64,000 nt of DNA from Gammaproteobacteria bacterium (lineage in GTDB: Bacteria; Pseudomonadota; Gammaproteobacteria; HTCC5015). The notes under the pieces were generated by a model, which saw only the letters and a program-made list of their open reading frames with translations, ran no database searches and was not told the DNA's origin. Position numbers and translations under genes: made by a program. Shown in pieces: positions 7,261 through 17,742 of this stretch. The stretch covers positions 62,001 through 126,000 of the forward strand of contig JAFGLM010000016.1 of assembly GCA_016928055.1 (NCBI GenBank). The letters are read 5' to 3'. Every line of letters starts with the position of its first letter. Position 1 is the stretch's first letter.

Positions 7261-8976
7261 ATGTCTAGTACCCCTGCAACTAAATTGAGTGGTCTCGCAC
7301 GACGTTTGGTGTCGGATGGCTTGCTTACTGAGCAAAAAGCGATTGACGCCCAAAATGTCTCAAGGCAAAAGAAAGTCAGTATTTGCTCCTATCTAGTCGA
7401 AGAACTAAAACTCAACGCCAGACGCATTGCCATCGCGGCCAGCGAGGAATTTGGTGTTCCGCTGATCGACCTCAGCGCCCTTGATATCGAAACCGTCCCC
7501 AAGGATCTTCTGGACGAAAAACTAATCCAGGCCCATCAGGCGCTGCCAATCCAAAAACGCGGTAACCGCTTGTTTGTAGCAGTCAATGACCCGATGAACC
7601 ATATTGGACTGGATGAAATCAAGTTTAATACCGGAATACCGACCGAACCCGTTTTGGCCGAAGTCGACAAGCTGACGCGTTTTATTGAGGACGCCTTAAG
7701 CGCCTCCGATACGTCAATGCAAGATATGGCCGGTCTTGACGAAGACCTGGAAAACCTGGACGTTACCTCCGGCGAAGAGGACTCGGGCAAGGATGACACA
7801 GGGGACGGCATAGATGATACCCCGGTCGTGCGCTTTGTGAACAAGGTTCTACTGGATGCCATCAATAAAGGCGCCTCAGATATCCACTTCGAGCCCTATG
7901 AATACCTCTATCGCGTGCGATTCCGAATTGACGGGATTTTGCAGGAGATCGCTAAACCGCCCATCAATATGGCGGCCCGAATAACCGCTCGTATAAAAGT
8001 CATGTCGCGGCTGGATATTTCCGAACGGCGTGTACCCCAGGATGGCCGAATCAAACTAAAGGTCTCAAAGAAGCGCGCCATCGACTTTCGTGTCAATACC
8101 TGTCCAACCCTGTTTGGCGAAAAAGTGGTACTGCGTATCCTTGACCCGTCCAGCGCCAAGTTGGGTATCGATGTTCTGGGTTATGAAGAAGAGCAAAAGC
8201 AGGCTTATCTGGATACACTGGCAAAGCCTTATGGCATGATTCTGGTTACCGGACCAACCGGCAGCGGCAAGACCGTCTCACTCTACACCGGCTTAAATAT
8301 TCTCAATACTGCCGACAGAAATATCTCAACCGCGGAAGACCCGGCTGAAATCAACATGCCGGGAGTCAATCAAGTGAATGTCCATGCCAAAATAGGCTTA
8401 ACTTTTGCCGCCGCCCTGCGTGCCTTCCTACGCCAGGATCCGGACGTCATCATGGTGGGTGAAATACGCGACCTGGAAACGGCTGAAATCGCGATTAAGG
8501 CCGCCCAAACCGGACATATGGTCTTGTCTACACTTCACACTAATGATGCACCACAGACTCTGTCCCGTCTCCTGAACATGGGTGTGGCACCGTTCAATAT
8601 TGCGTCTGCAGTTTCTTTAATCATTGCGCAACGTCTTGCTCGTAGATTATGTGAAAACTGTAAGACTCTTGACGATATTCCAAAGGAAGCACAGCTTGAG
8701 GAGGGCTTCCGAAAAGATGAAATTGGCAAACTTAAGATTTATAAAGCCGTTGGCTGCGATAAGTGTAATGCCGGTTATAAGGGACGTGTTGGAGTTTACC
8801 AAGTTCTACCTATGTCTGATGCCATTGGCCGAATCATCATGGAAAACGGTAATGCGATGCAGATTGCCGATCAGGCAAAGAAAGAAGGCATCAAAGACTT
8901 ACGCGAATCTGCTTTGCAGAAAGTTCGCGATGGTTTAATCAGCCTCACCGAGGCCAACCGCGTAACAAAAGATTAG
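7261..8976 (+). CDS. pilB: Type IV pilus extension ATPase PilB
   Basis: This 571-residue hexameric ATPase powers pilus assembly at the inner membrane. An N-terminal domain (about 1-155, GspE/MshE N type) precedes an acidic linker. The ATPase core has the Walker A motif GPTGSGKT at 331-338 and the Walker B/Asp-box region DPDVIMVGEIRD. A His-box segment (TGHMVLSTLHTND) and two CxxC pairs (CENC, CDKC) that bind zinc in PilB and GspE follow. The N-terminal segment (LARRLVSDGLL) resembles MshE-type c-di-GMP-binding repeats, but this is uncertain. It is followed by pilC (19-base gap) and pilD, the standard order. No strong ribosome site precedes the ATG. Confidence 0.96.
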   Translation: MSSTPATKLSGLARRLVSDGLLTEQKAIDAQNVSRQKKVSICSYLVEELKLNARRIAIAASEEFGVPLIDLSALDIETVPKDLLDEKLIQAHQALPIQKRGNRLFVAVNDPMNHIGLDEIKFNTGIPTEPVLAEVDKLTRFIEDALSASDTSMQDMAGLDEDLENLDVTSGEEDSGKDDTGDGIDDTPVVRFVNKVLLDAINKGASDIHFEPYEYLYRVRFRIDGILQEIAKPPINMAARITARIKVMSRLDISERRVPQDGRIKLKVSKKRAIDFRVNTCPTLFGEKVVLRILDPSSAKLGIDVLGYEEEQKQAYLDTLAKPYGMILVTGPTGSGKTVSLYTGLNILNTADRNISTAEDPAEINMPGVNQVNVHAKIGLTFAAALRAFLRQDPDVIMVGEIRDLETAEIAIKAAQTGHMVLSTLHTNDAPQTLSRLLNMGVAPFNIASAVSLIIAQRLARRLCENCKTLDDIPKEAQLEEGFRKDEIGKLKIYKAVGCDKCNAGYKGRVGVYQVLPMSDAIGRIIMENGNAMQIADQAKKEGIKDLRESALQKVRDGLISLTEANRVTKD

Positions 8977-8995
8977 TTTCAATTGAGGTTCTAAA

Positions 8996-10216
8996 ATGGC
9001 GCAAGTTGCTCGTGAAAAAATCTATTTTCTCTATGAGGGCACTGACCGAAAGGGTGCACGCGTAAAGGGCGAAATCGAGGGTTTTAACGCAGATTTGGCA
9101 AAAGCGTCTCTGCGTAAACAAGGTATTAATCCGCTCAGAGTTAAAAGAAAACCTAAACCTTTATTTGGTGGTGGTGGAAAAAAAATCATTCCGAAAGATA
9201 TCGCCATATTTGCCCGACAATTAGCTACCATGATGTCTGCCGGGGTTCCTCTTGTGCAGGCATTTGAAATTGTCGGGCGCGGGCATGAAAAACCGTCAAT
9301 GCAGGATTTGATACTAGGGGTTAAGGCTGACGTAGAAGGCGGCTCTAATTTATCTCAGGCACTGGCCAAGCACCCAAAGTATTTTGACGATCTATTTGTC
9401 AATCTGGTGGATGCCGGTGAACAATCGGGAACATTGGAAACACTGCTGGATAAGATCGCAACGTATAAGGAAAAAACCGAAGAGCTTAAGGCTAAAATTA
9501 AAAAAGCATTATTTTATCCCGCCGCTGTCATGATTGTAGCCGTTATCGTTACCGCCATTTTATTGATTTTTGTAGTTCCGCAATTTGAAGAACTATTTAA
9601 AGGATTCGGCGCTGATTTGCCTGCTTTTACACAGATGGTTGTCAACATGTCACGCTGGTTGCAGGCCAAATGGTATATACCTCTTTTTTTTATTGTTGCA
9701 GCTATTGTGGCTTTTACACAGGCAAAAACTCGATCCAAAGCTTTTTCCCGATTTCTGGACAAGATTTCTCTAAGGGCGCCCTTATTCGGCAATATATTGA
9801 CCAAAGCTGCGATCGCACGTTTTGCGCGCACGATGTCCACCATGTTTGCGGCTGGCGTACCCATGGTTGAAGCTATGGAATCGGTCGCTGGCGCATCGGG
9901 TAATGCGGTTTTTTATGATGCTATTATGAAAATGCGCGAAGAAACTTCCACCGGCGAGCAATTACAAGCATCGATGAGACGAACCGGATTGTTCCCTAAC
10001 ATGGTAGTTCAAATGGTCTCCATTGGTGAGGAATCAGGTTCCCTAGATGCTATGTTAGCCAAGGTTGCTGATTTTTATGAACAGGAAGTCGATAACGCTG
10101 TGGATGCTTTAAGTAGCTTAATGGAACCCATGATTATGGCATTTTTGGGCGTAATTATCGGCGGTCTCGTTGTCGCCATGTATTTACCAATATTTAAAAT
10201 GGGATCCGCGATTTAG
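8996..10216 (+). CDS. pilC: Type IV pilus inner-membrane platform protein PilC
   Basis: This 406-residue protein is the polytopic base on which pilins are assembled, working with PilB. Two GspF/PilC repeats are visible: FARQLATMMSAGVPLVQAFE near residue 75 and FARTMSTMFAAGVPMVEAME near residue 280. Each is followed by SGTLETLLDKIATY- or SGSLDAMLAKVADF-type helices. Membrane segments lie near 175-195, 225-240 and 375-400. GAGG lies seven bases before the ATG. The length is normal for the family. Confidence 0.97.
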   Translation: MAQVAREKIYFLYEGTDRKGARVKGEIEGFNADLAKASLRKQGINPLRVKRKPKPLFGGGGKKIIPKDIAIFARQLATMMSAGVPLVQAFEIVGRGHEKPSMQDLILGVKADVEGGSNLSQALAKHPKYFDDLFVNLVDAGEQSGTLETLLDKIATYKEKTEELKAKIKKALFYPAAVMIVAVIVTAILLIFVVPQFEELFKGFGADLPAFTQMVVNMSRWLQAKWYIPLFFIVAAIVAFTQAKTRSKAFSRFLDKISLRAPLFGNILTKAAIARFARTMSTMFAAGVPMVEAMESVAGASGNAVFYDAIMKMREETSTGEQLQASMRRTGLFPNMVVQMVSIGEESGSLDAMLAKVADFYEQEVDNAVDALSSLMEPMIMAFLGVIIGGLVVAMYLPIFKMGSAI

Positions 10217-10254
10217 TAAAAATCAAAATACCAATTAGCCGTTTTTTATAAAAA

Positions 10255-11142
10255 ATGCATGAACTCGCCGATAATTTAGCTGGCTTATTTATGGCCCACC
10301 CTGTTGTATTGTATTTTTTTGCATTTCTTTTGGGGTTGATTGTTGGAAGTTTCTTAAATGTAGTGATTTTTCGGTTGCCCATGATGATGGAAAACACTTG
10401 GCGTGAACAGTGTGACGAGCTTTCGGGTAGGGACTCGACTGAAGAACCTAAAGAGCATTTTAACTTAATCGTTCCCAGATCTCGCTGCAGGGAATGCGGC
10501 AAACTGATTAAAGCCTGGCAAAATATCCCCATCATCAGCTATTTGATTTTGAAGGGCCGCTGTTCATCCTGCGGAAGCAAAATATCGCTGCAATACCCCT
10601 TGGTTGAACTGATAGCCGGTGCGCTGTCTTGCTGGGTTGTGGTCCACTTCGGACTTTCGTATTCCACTTTGGCCGCCTTGTTCCTTACCTGGGCGCTTAT
10701 TGCGCTCAGCGTGATCGATCTTAAGCACACCCTGTTACCGGATGATATAACCCTGCCCTTCTTATGGCTGGGATTGATATTAAGTATGACGGGGATGACG
10801 GTTGAGCCGACAGAAGCCATCGTAGGCGCGACCGCAGGCTATCTGATTTTGTGGTCGGTGTATTGGTTATTTAAACTGATCACCGGCAAGGAAGGTATGG
10901 GTTATGGTGATTTTAAATTACTCGCCATGCTGGGTGCCTGGATGGGCTGGCAGGCGTTGCCCGCGATTATTTTACTTTCTTCCGTTGTCGGTACACTTGT
11001 GGGAATATCGTTGGTAGTGTTTGTCGGTCATGACCGCCGCATTCCAATACCTTTTGGGCCCTATTTGGCCGCAGCCGGCTGGATTTATCTTCTCTATGGG
11101 AAAATGATAACCGGTGCTTATCTTCAATGGCTTTCTTACTAG
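10255..11142 (+). CDS. pilD: Prepilin peptidase / N-methyltransferase PilD
   Basis: This 295-residue inner-membrane aspartic protease cleaves prepilin leaders such as that of PilA and methylates the new N terminus. The N-terminal membrane segment with GLIVGSFLNVVIFRLP is family-typical. A zinc-binding loop has two CxxC pairs (CREC, CSSC). The catalytic aspartates lie in VIDLKHTLLPD and in the GxGD motif of GYGDFKLLAMLGAWMGW. It follows pilC by 38 bases without an obvious ribosome site. Confidence 0.97.
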   Translation: MHELADNLAGLFMAHPVVLYFFAFLLGLIVGSFLNVVIFRLPMMMENTWREQCDELSGRDSTEEPKEHFNLIVPRSRCRECGKLIKAWQNIPIISYLILKGRCSSCGSKISLQYPLVELIAGALSCWVVVHFGLSYSTLAALFLTWALIALSVIDLKHTLLPDDITLPFLWLGLILSMTGMTVEPTEAIVGATAGYLILWSVYWLFKLITGKEGMGYGDFKLLAMLGAWMGWQALPAIILLSSVVGTLVGISLVVFVGHDRRIPIPFGPYLAAAGWIYLLYGKMITGAYLQWLSY

Positions 11143-11182
11143 ACACTTTTTAATAGCCCTTCACATACTTCTATTTTTTAAT

Positions 11183-11212
11183 TTGGGCTCTCTTGCTTAA
11201 ATCCCTTACAAT
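11183..11212 (+). promoter_or_regulatory. Possible promoter of coaE-zapD
   Basis: TTGGGC (11183-11188) and TACAAT (11207-11212) are 18 bases apart, 34 bases before the start codon. The match is moderate; read-through from pilD is also possible, since no terminator is visible after pilD. Confidence 0.35.
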
Positions 11213-11245
11213 CACCTTACTTTCGTACTACTTTTTGGATAACTG

Positions 11246-12640
11246 ATGCTTGTTATTGGATTAACAGGTGGCATCGGCAGCGGTAAGAGCACTGTTGCCA
11301 AGCTGTTTGCCGAACACAACATTCCGATAATTGACGCGGATCTAATTGCTCGTGAACTTGTTGAACCCGAGCAACCCGCTCTTCAGGAACTGGTTAATCA
11401 GTTTGGTCCCGATATTCTACAAGAAAGTGGTGAGCTGGATCGCCGACAATTACGCGAATTGGTTTTTTCTGACGAACATCAAAGAAAGCGCCTGGAAGAT
11501 ATCCTTCACCCTATAATACAGCGATCGATGCTGGAGCGACTCGATAAAGTAGATGGCCCCTATGCGATTATGGTTGTCCCCTTGCTTATTGATACCGGTC
11601 GCTGGGAAATGATTGATCAAATTCTCGTTGTTGATATTGATGAAGAGACGCAAATAAAAAGGGTCATGCAGCGCGATGGTGTCAATCGCAGACAAGCAAG
11701 AGCCATTATTGATACTCAGATCAGCCGTGACGCCCGTCTTGAAGCCGCTGATCAGATTATCAAAAATTCCGGTGATATCACTCTTTTGCGCGACCAGGTC
11801 ACAGTTTTGCATCAGGCCTATCTGGCGGAGGCAGAAGCAGAAATCTGCAAATATTCCCAGCAAAACAACACCTGTAATTTTACGATTTATGAATTACCTT
11901 TAGTCGAACGCATCAGAATTTTTTTGAGACTGGAGCAATTGTTTGAACGTACCAGGCATCACATCAAAATCAATACCGCCCACGCTGCCCACTCTGTTAT
12001 TCTTTCTCTGGTTGAAATCAGCGGTCTTACCGGTCGTGGAGATCTAAAGAGTGAAATCATCAAAGAACTGGAACGTCAACACGCCTCACTCAAACGACAT
12101 CTTGATCTCCCCGGTATCAATCAGTCTATCCTTGATGCTCTGTTAAAAAAGATTAATGACAATATCTCATCACTTCATGAAATCAGAGAACAACTGGATC
12201 AACATTTACAGAATGATCTTCTTTTTAATAGCGTTCGGCAGCGTTTGAGTATTCCCGGTGGCACCTGCAATTTTGACTTGCCGCTTTATTCTCATTGGCT
12301 CAATTCCAGTGACAATCATCGTTTGAGCACTATGGAATCCTGGTTTAAACCCTTTATCTCTCTACAACAAGCCATCGAAACCTGTCTTGATGCCATCCGC
12401 AATAGCTCGAATGCGGTTCAATGTACTGCGCGAAATGGTTACTATGAACACAAATTGAAATTAAAAACGGATATCCAGATGGTTCGTGTTTTCGTTGACC
12501 GAAGCAGCAATAGTTACCCAACCATCAGCGCCAGCAAACACCGCCTTAATATTCGCTTTATGGAATGGAGCCCGGGCGAACCAAACTCGCCCCAGGTTAC
12601 AAAAGATGTTGATTTTGAATTAATGATCTGTGGTATTTAA
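11246..12640 (+). CDS. coaE-zapD: Dephospho-CoA kinase CoaE fused to cell-division protein ZapD
   Basis: One uninterrupted frame of 464 residues holds two proteins that are usually separate neighbours. Residues 1-200 are dephospho-CoA kinase, the last step of CoA synthesis: P-loop GGIGSGKST (8-16), DADLIAREL (30-38), RLEDILHP, and RDGVNRRQA in the lid. Residues about 209-464 are a full ZapD (YacF), which bundles FtsZ filaments: ELPLVERIRIFLRLEQLF, then RQRLSIPGGTCNFDLP and the closing VDFELMICG. No in-frame ATG, GTG or TTG occurs near the junction (residues 195-215), so ZapD could not start there on its own. The zinc protein gene yacG that often follows is absent. The gene converges on the Nudix gene with six bases between stops. 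Confidence 0.93.
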   Translation: MLVIGLTGGIGSGKSTVAKLFAEHNIPIIDADLIARELVEPEQPALQELVNQFGPDILQESGELDRRQLRELVFSDEHQRKRLEDILHPIIQRSMLERLDKVDGPYAIMVVPLLIDTGRWEMIDQILVVDIDEETQIKRVMQRDGVNRRQARAIIDTQISRDARLEAADQIIKNSGDITLLRDQVTVLHQAYLAEAEAEICKYSQQNNTCNFTIYELPLVERIRIFLRLEQLFERTRHHIKINTAHAAHSVILSLVEISGLTGRGDLKSEIIKELERQHASLKRHLDLPGINQSILDALLKKINDNISSLHEIREQLDQHLQNDLLFNSVRQRLSIPGGTCNFDLPLYSHWLNSSDNHRLSTMESWFKPFISLQQAIETCLDAIRNSSNAVQCTARNGYYEHKLKLKTDIQMVRVFVDRSSNSYPTISASKHRLNIRFMEWSPGEPNSPQVTKDVDFELMICGI

Positions 12641-12646
12641 GTTCTC

Positions 12647-13612
12647 TCAATCGTCAACCTGTTGGGCTGACCAAAACCCGGTTATACCGGCCACCCCTTG
12701 CGCACCATGTGATTGCGCGACGTCAATATCCGTTTTATTCATCCCCCCCAATGCATAAACCGGAACGGAACAATTTTGCACCAGATCAGAAAATTTTTCC
12801 CAACCCATGCCTTCAGTATCCGGATGAGAACTTGTTTTTTTTACCGGGGAAAGCAATATAAAATCAGCTCCAATTTTCTCAGCTTGCCTAATTTCATTGA
12901 GGTCGTGGCATGCTGCGCTCAGAAAAAACTTATTACTATTTGGCCTCTTTTCGCATTGCATTAAACGAAAAGCACTCATATGGATATTTTTTTTCTTAAA
13001 ATCTGCAAGCCAGTCTATTGGAGTATTCAACATACAGGTCGCGTTATAGCGATCACAGAGCTCAATGATTTCTACTGCCAACTGTCGATATGTCAACCTG
13101 TCTAGATGATGGTCGCGGAATAAAATAAGTTTTGCGCCTCTATCCAGAACTTGGTGCATCTCTCTTAGATACTGTTCTTCAGATCTATTCTGAATATCTG
13201 GTGTGATCACACAAGTGTCCGGCAACTGTAATGCACGTATGATTCCGTGATCAGCAGCCGGAAACAAATCCGGATCTAATTCGGATACAGCTTGCCAGAG
13301 GAGCGGCTGGCTTTCTCTGGCATGAGGTATGCCTGAGTATGATCGCACCTTCCAGACTGACAAAGTCACGGTTTTTTCGGGATAGGCGTGGGTTAGTGTA
13401 ATGAGGTGCGCAGGCTCTATTGGGTTGATACCCAATTCTTCCATTAGCTCGCGATCAAGCGCCTCTTTAATTGTTTCACCTTTTTTACACTTGCCTCCTG
13501 GAAATTCCCATTTACCACCCTGATGTGAATTTTTGGCGCGTTGAGTGACTAAAACTCTGTTTTGTTCATCAACTATCGCAGCTGCAGCTACCAGAATAGG
13601 TGCTTTAGTCAT
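12647..13612 (-). CDS. Nudix hydrolase fused to ThiE/TenI-like domain
   Basis: The product has 321 residues. Residues 1-130 are a MutT-type Nudix domain with a complete Nudix box, GGKCKKGETIKEALDREL then MEELGI. This fits hydrolysis of oxidised nucleotides such as 8-oxo-dGTP. Residues about 135-321 form a TIM-barrel domain related to thiamine-phosphate synthase, with GADFILLSPV, GMGWEKF and VYALGGM. The usual ThiE ND and GVHLGQ segments read NT and NIHMS here, so synthase activity is doubtful. The fusion is known in gammaproteobacteria. The gene follows argJ by 11 bases in the secA-argJ-mutT order. Confidence 0.88.
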   Translation of the reverse strand: MTKAPILVAAAAIVDEQNRVLVTQRAKNSHQGGKWEFPGGKCKKGETIKEALDRELMEELGINPIEPAHLITLTHAYPEKTVTLSVWKVRSYSGIPHARESQPLLWQAVSELDPDLFPAADHGIIRALQLPDTCVITPDIQNRSEEQYLREMHQVLDRGAKLILFRDHHLDRLTYRQLAVEIIELCDRYNATCMLNTPIDWLADFKKKNIHMSAFRLMQCEKRPNSNKFFLSAACHDLNEIRQAEKIGADFILLSPVKKTSSHPDTEGMGWEKFSDLVQNCSVPVYALGGMNKTDIDVAQSHGAQGVAGITGFWSAQQVDD

Positions 13613-13623
13613 ATTCTTAGTGA

Positions 13624-14832
13624 TCAGGTGCGATACTCCGCATTAATACGTACGTACTCATGACCAAGGTCGGTTGTCCACATTAAATACTCTGCCACAC
13701 CACAGCCCAAGCTGATTTCTATGACTATTTCATCCTGCGCGACTGCGGCACTGCCGGATGCTTCGGTGTAATCATCAGCAAGCTGGCCATTGTAAAATAT
13801 CAGCACATCATTGATCGTCATTTTAACCTGATCAATATCCAGCCTCACCCCGGCTCGGCCAACCGCTGCCAGAATCCGTCCCCAATTTGCATCAGAAGCA
13901 AATAACGCGGTTTTAACCAGTGGAGAATGCGCGACAGCTCTTGCGACGGCTTCACAATCTGTTTCGGTATGACCGTTAATAACCTTAATAGTAATGAATT
14001 TACCAGCACCCTCACCGTCTCGGATAATTGCCTGAGCCAGATGCTGATAAACTTCAAGCATTGCCTGCTCAAATTCTTGCCATAAGGGGGTACCTGGGTA
14101 AATTTTTTCCTTTTGTGCGGTTGAAATACATACACAAGCATCATTGGTAGAAGTGTCACCGTCGACACTAATACGATTAAATGACGCAGCAACCAGTTTT
14201 TTGTGTAGCGTTTCCAATTCGGTCTGCTCTATATCGGCGTCGGTTGCAATAAAAGACAACATGGTCGCCATATTAGGGCATATCATTCCGGCGCCCTTGG
14301 CAATACCGGTGATAGTAATAACGGTATCGCCAGTCCGGACACTTCTCGAAATCGCCTTTGGCAGCGTATCAGTGGTCATAATAGCGCGGGCGGCTTTTAG
14401 CCACGCGTCCGCTTCCAGCGCTTGCAACAGAGCCGGTATGGCAACTTTAATTTTTTTTACATCCAGCGGCTTCCCGATAACACCAGTAGAAAACGGCAAA
14501 ATCTCCCGCTCCTGTACACCGGTTGACTCGGACAGATAGCGGCAACATTCCTTTGCATCCAATAATCCTTTATTCCCCGTGCCGGCATTGGCATTGCCTG
14601 CATTGATGATTAGATAGCGGGGAGGATTACACTTAATATGTTCCTGAACAACGATTATCGGCGCTGCGCAAAATAGATTTTTCGTTAAAGTGACCGCGAC
14701 ACGACTACCGGCAGCCAATTCTATAAGTAGCAAGTCAGCAGCGTTTGTTTTTCTTAGGCCCGCGTGGGTTGCCGACAGTTTTACACCGGCGACCGGATTG
14801 ATTTTTTCAGGCTGTTTCAGTCCTACCGACAT
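13624..14832 (-). CDS. argJ: Glutamate N-acetyltransferase / amino-acid acetyltransferase ArgJ
   Basis: The product has 402 residues. It transfers acetyl groups from N-acetylornithine to glutamate in arginine synthesis and may also use acetyl-CoA. The precursor cleaves itself before a Thr that becomes the nucleophile; the site is visible as KGAGMICPNMATML, with T after MA. STGVIG and TTDT motifs precede it, and GDGEGAGKF lies in the beta chain. It starts eight bases after the secA stop and is followed at once by the Nudix fusion gene. Confidence 0.96.
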   Translation of the reverse strand: MSVGLKQPEKINPVAGVKLSATHAGLRKTNAADLLLIELAAGSRVAVTLTKNLFCAAPIIVVQEHIKCNPPRYLIINAGNANAGTGNKGLLDAKECCRYLSESTGVQEREILPFSTGVIGKPLDVKKIKVAIPALLQALEADAWLKAARAIMTTDTLPKAISRSVRTGDTVITITGIAKGAGMICPNMATMLSFIATDADIEQTELETLHKKLVAASFNRISVDGDTSTNDACVCISTAQKEKIYPGTPLWQEFEQAMLEVYQHLAQAIIRDGEGAGKFITIKVINGHTETDCEAVARAVAHSPLVKTALFASDANWGRILAAVGRAGVRLDIDQVKMTINDVLIFYNGQLADDYTEASGSAAVAQDEIVIEISLGCGVAEYLMWTTDLGHEYVRINAEYRT

Positions 14833-14840
14833 ACTAATAG

Positions 14841-17540
14841 TTAATTCAATTTACCATGACACTGTTTATATTTTTTGCCTGAACCACAAAAACAGGGTTC
14901 ATTACGACCAATCTTTTTTTGACTGCGTACAAAGGGTTGCTTCTGATCGGCTCCCGATTGACGCTCACCCGGCTGCAGCGCGCTTTGCGCCTGTGGATGA
15001 TTAAACTGCATCTTTTGTGGTTTTTGCGCTCTTCTAAGATTGGATACATCATCATCCTGACGAAATTGTATACGAGAGAGAATGCGGATAACTTCGGTTT
15101 TGATGCCATCCAGCAATACCGAAAACATAGCAAACGCTTCGCGCTTATATTCCTGTTTGGGATTTTTCTGTGCATAACCTCGCAATCCGATACTCTGACG
15201 CAGGTAATCCATCGCGGCCAAATGCTCTTTCCAGTTGCTATCAAGCACCTGCAGCGTGACCGCTTTTTCCAAACGACGCATTTGCTCAGAACCGATCATT
15301 TCCTCTTTCTGTTTGTAAGTTGCAGTAATTTTATCCTTGATACGCCGGCGAAGTGGTTCCTCATGCAGATCCGCTTCATTTTCCAGCCATTCTCGAATCG
15401 GTAAGCGCTCTCCAAAATCATGTTCAACAGCGTCTTCCAATCCACTGGCATCCCACTGCTCCTCCATACTACCGGGGGAAATATATTGATCTATGGTGAC
15501 ATCAACAACGTCCTCTCTGATCATATCGATAGTCTCAGAGATATCATCGACTTCCATCAAATCACTGCGTTGCTGATAAATGACCTTACGTTGGTCGTTT
15601 GCTACATCATCGTATTCAAGAACATTTTTTCGAATATCAAAGTTATGCGCTTCAACCTTGCGTTGCGCATTTTCTATGGCTCTGGAAACCCAGGGATGCG
15701 CAATCGCCTCCCCCTCTTCCATGCCCAGGCGCTGCATAATGCTGGCGACTCGTTCACTGGCAAAAATCCGCATCAAATTATCTTCCAGTGACAGATAAAA
15801 ACGCGAAGAACCTGGGTCGCCCTGACGACCGGAACGCCCGCGCAACTGGTTATCGATGCGTCTTGATTCGTGTCTTTCCGTTCCGATGATGCGTAAACCA
15901 CCTGAAGCGACGACTTCATTATGCCTTATTTGCCAATCTTCCTTAATGGATTTTCGTTTAGACTCGTCGGTAATATCGATTTCTTTAAGTTCTGCCTCCA
16001 GGTTGCCGCCTAAAACGATATCGGTACCTCGACCGGCCATATTGGTTGCAATAGTGACAGCACCGGGTCTCCCGGCCTGCACGACGATCAAAGCCTCACG
16101 CTGATGCTGTTTGGCATTGAGTACTTCGTGTTTTACATTCGCTTTTTTCAGTAACTCAGATAAATGTTCTGATGCCTCAATTGAGGCCGTGCCAACCAAT
16201 ACGGGTTGCTTGCGTTTAATACAATCGCGGACATCTTCGATAATGGCTTTATATTTTTCTTTTTGCGTCAGATAGATCTGGTCAACCTGATCATCTCGAA
16301 TCATATCCAGGTGCGTTGGGATAACAATAACTTCCAGATTGTAAATTTGCTGAAACTCATAAGCTTCGGTATCCGCAGTACCCGTCATACCGGATAACTT
16401 TGCATACAAACGAAAGTAATTCTGGAAAGTAATCGACGCCAGGGTTTGGTTCTCGTTCTGGATCAGAACACCTTCTTTCGCTTCTATCGCCTGATGCAAT
16501 CCCTCAGACCACCGTCTCCCGGTCATTTTACGACCGGTAAACTCATCGACAATAATGACTTCATCATTCTCCACAACGTAATGCACGTCTTTTTGATAGA
16601 GAAAATGCGCCCTTAATGCAGCATCGATATGATGCATCAATGAGATATTGGCAGTGTCATAAAGGCTCTCGCCTGAGTTCAAAATTCCGTTTTTGACCAA
16701 CAACTCTTCTATTCTTTCGTGACCCTGTTCCGTTAAATAAGCCTGACGGACTTTCTCATCCATCGTAAAATCGCCTGGTTCTTCTTCGCTTTTTGCAACT
16801 TTTAGCTTAGGAACGATTTGGTTTATTTTCTGATAAAGTTCTGAATTGTCATTAGTTGGGCCTGAAATAATCAACGGCGTACGCGCTTCGTCTATCAGAA
16901 TCGAATCAACCTCATCCACGATAGCGAAATTCAGTTTTCGCTGCATGCGATCGGCCGTACTAAAAGCCATATTATCGCGCAAATAATCAAAGCCGAATTC
17001 GTTGTTGGTGCCATAGGTTATATCGGCGGCATAAGCAACCTGCTTTTCCGCGTGATCCATGCCAGACACGATAACGCCGACTTCCAGTCCTAAAAACTTG
17101 TATATCTTCCCCATCCACTCAGCATCGCGACGAGCCAGATAATCATTAACCGTTATAATATGCACTCCCTGTTCCGGTAGTGCATTGAGATACGCGGCCA
17201 ATGTCGCAACCAGGGTTTTACCCTCACCGGTACGCATTTCGGCGATCTTGCCATCATTCAACACCATGCCGCCAATTAACTGTACATCAAAATGCCGCAA
17301 CCCCAAGGTTCGTTTACTGGCTTCACGCACTACTGCAAAGGCTTCAGGAAGCAAGTCCTGAAGCGATTCACCTTCTTTAAACCGCGCTCTAAACTCCCCC
17401 GTCTTGTCGCGTAGCTGCTCATCAGAAAGTTTTTCGAGGTCTGATTCGAATGCATTGATCTGGTGAACAATATTTCGTAATCGCTTTATGACTCGATCGT
17501 TGCGGGTGCCGAATATTTTTCTGAATAATTTCTTTATCAT
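14841..17540 (-). CDS. secA: Preprotein translocase ATPase SecA
   Basis: This 899-residue motor drives proteins through SecYEG. Walker A GEGKT is at 105-109, and the DEAD-like Walker B appears in [19 protein letters not shown]. The second motor domain carries the [22 protein letters not shown] region. The C terminus ends in the SecB- and lipid-binding zinc motif with C883, C885, C894 and H895. The length is normal for proteobacteria. The upstream M23-type gene on the same strand ends at a terminator between the two genes, so secA probably has its own promoter. Confidence 0.98.
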   Translation of the reverse strand: MIKKLFRKIFGTRNDRVIKRLRNIVHQINAFESDLEKLSDEQLRDKTGEFRARFKEGESLQDLLPEAFAVVREASKRTLGLRHFDVQLIGGMVLNDGKIAEMRTGEGKTLVATLAAYLNALPEQGVHIITVNDYLARRDAEWMGKIYKFLGLEVGVIVSGMDHAEKQVAYAADITYGTNNEFGFDYLRDNMAFSTADRMQRKLNFAIVDEVDSILIDEARTPLIISGPTNDNSELYQKINQIVPKLKVAKSEEEPGDFTMDEKVRQAYLTEQGHERIEELLVKNGILNSGESLYDTANISLMHHIDAALRAHFLYQKDVHYVVENDEVIIVDEFTGRKMTGRRWSEGLHQAIEAKEGVLIQNENQTLASITFQNYFRLYAKLSGMTGTADTEAYEFQQIYNLEVIVIPTHLDMIRDDQVDQIYLTQKEKYKAIIEDVRDCIKRKQPVLVGTASIEASEHLSELLKKANVKHEVLNAKQHQREALIVVQAGRPGAVTIATNMAGRGTDIVLGGNLEAELKEIDITDESKRKSIKEDWQIRHNEVVASGGLRIIGTERHESRRIDNQLRGRSGRQGDPGSSRFYLSLEDNLMRIFASERVASIMQRLGMEEGEAIAHPWVSRAIENAQRKVEAHNFDIRKNVLEYDDVANDQRKVIYQQRSDLMEVDDISETIDMIREDVVDVTIDQYISPGSMEEQWDASGLEDAVEHDFGERLPIREWLENEADLHEEPLRRRIKDKITATYKQKEEMIGSEQMRRLEKAVTLQVLDSNWKEHLAAMDYLRQSIGLRGYAQKNPKQEYKREAFAMFSVLLDGIKTEVIRILSRIQFRQDDDVSNLRRAQKPQKMQFNHPQAQSALQPGERQSGADQKQPFVRSQKKIGRNEPCFCGSGKKYKQCHGKLN

Positions 17541-17672
17541 TAGGACAATTCTTGTAATAGCTAAACAATATGCTAATTTTTTCTACTTTAGGAACCCTCG
17601 GTTAAATCAGGAATTCCTGATATTTAGCATGCTTGCAGAAAGTGAGCTTCCGCTTCCACTATTCCCGAAAAC

Positions 17673-17698
17673 AAAAAACGCAGCTCAGAAGGCTGCGT
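17673..17698 (-). terminator. Rho-independent terminator after the M23 gene
   Basis: On the minus strand the 7-bp stem ACGCAGC/GCTGCGT with a 7-base loop is followed by TTTTT. It lies 45 bases after the M23 stop codon and upstream of secA, so it ends M23 transcription. Confidence 0.8.
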
Positions 17699-17742
17699 AT
17701 TATATATGTAGACATCTTGTGTAAAAAACAAGTTAAAAATGA

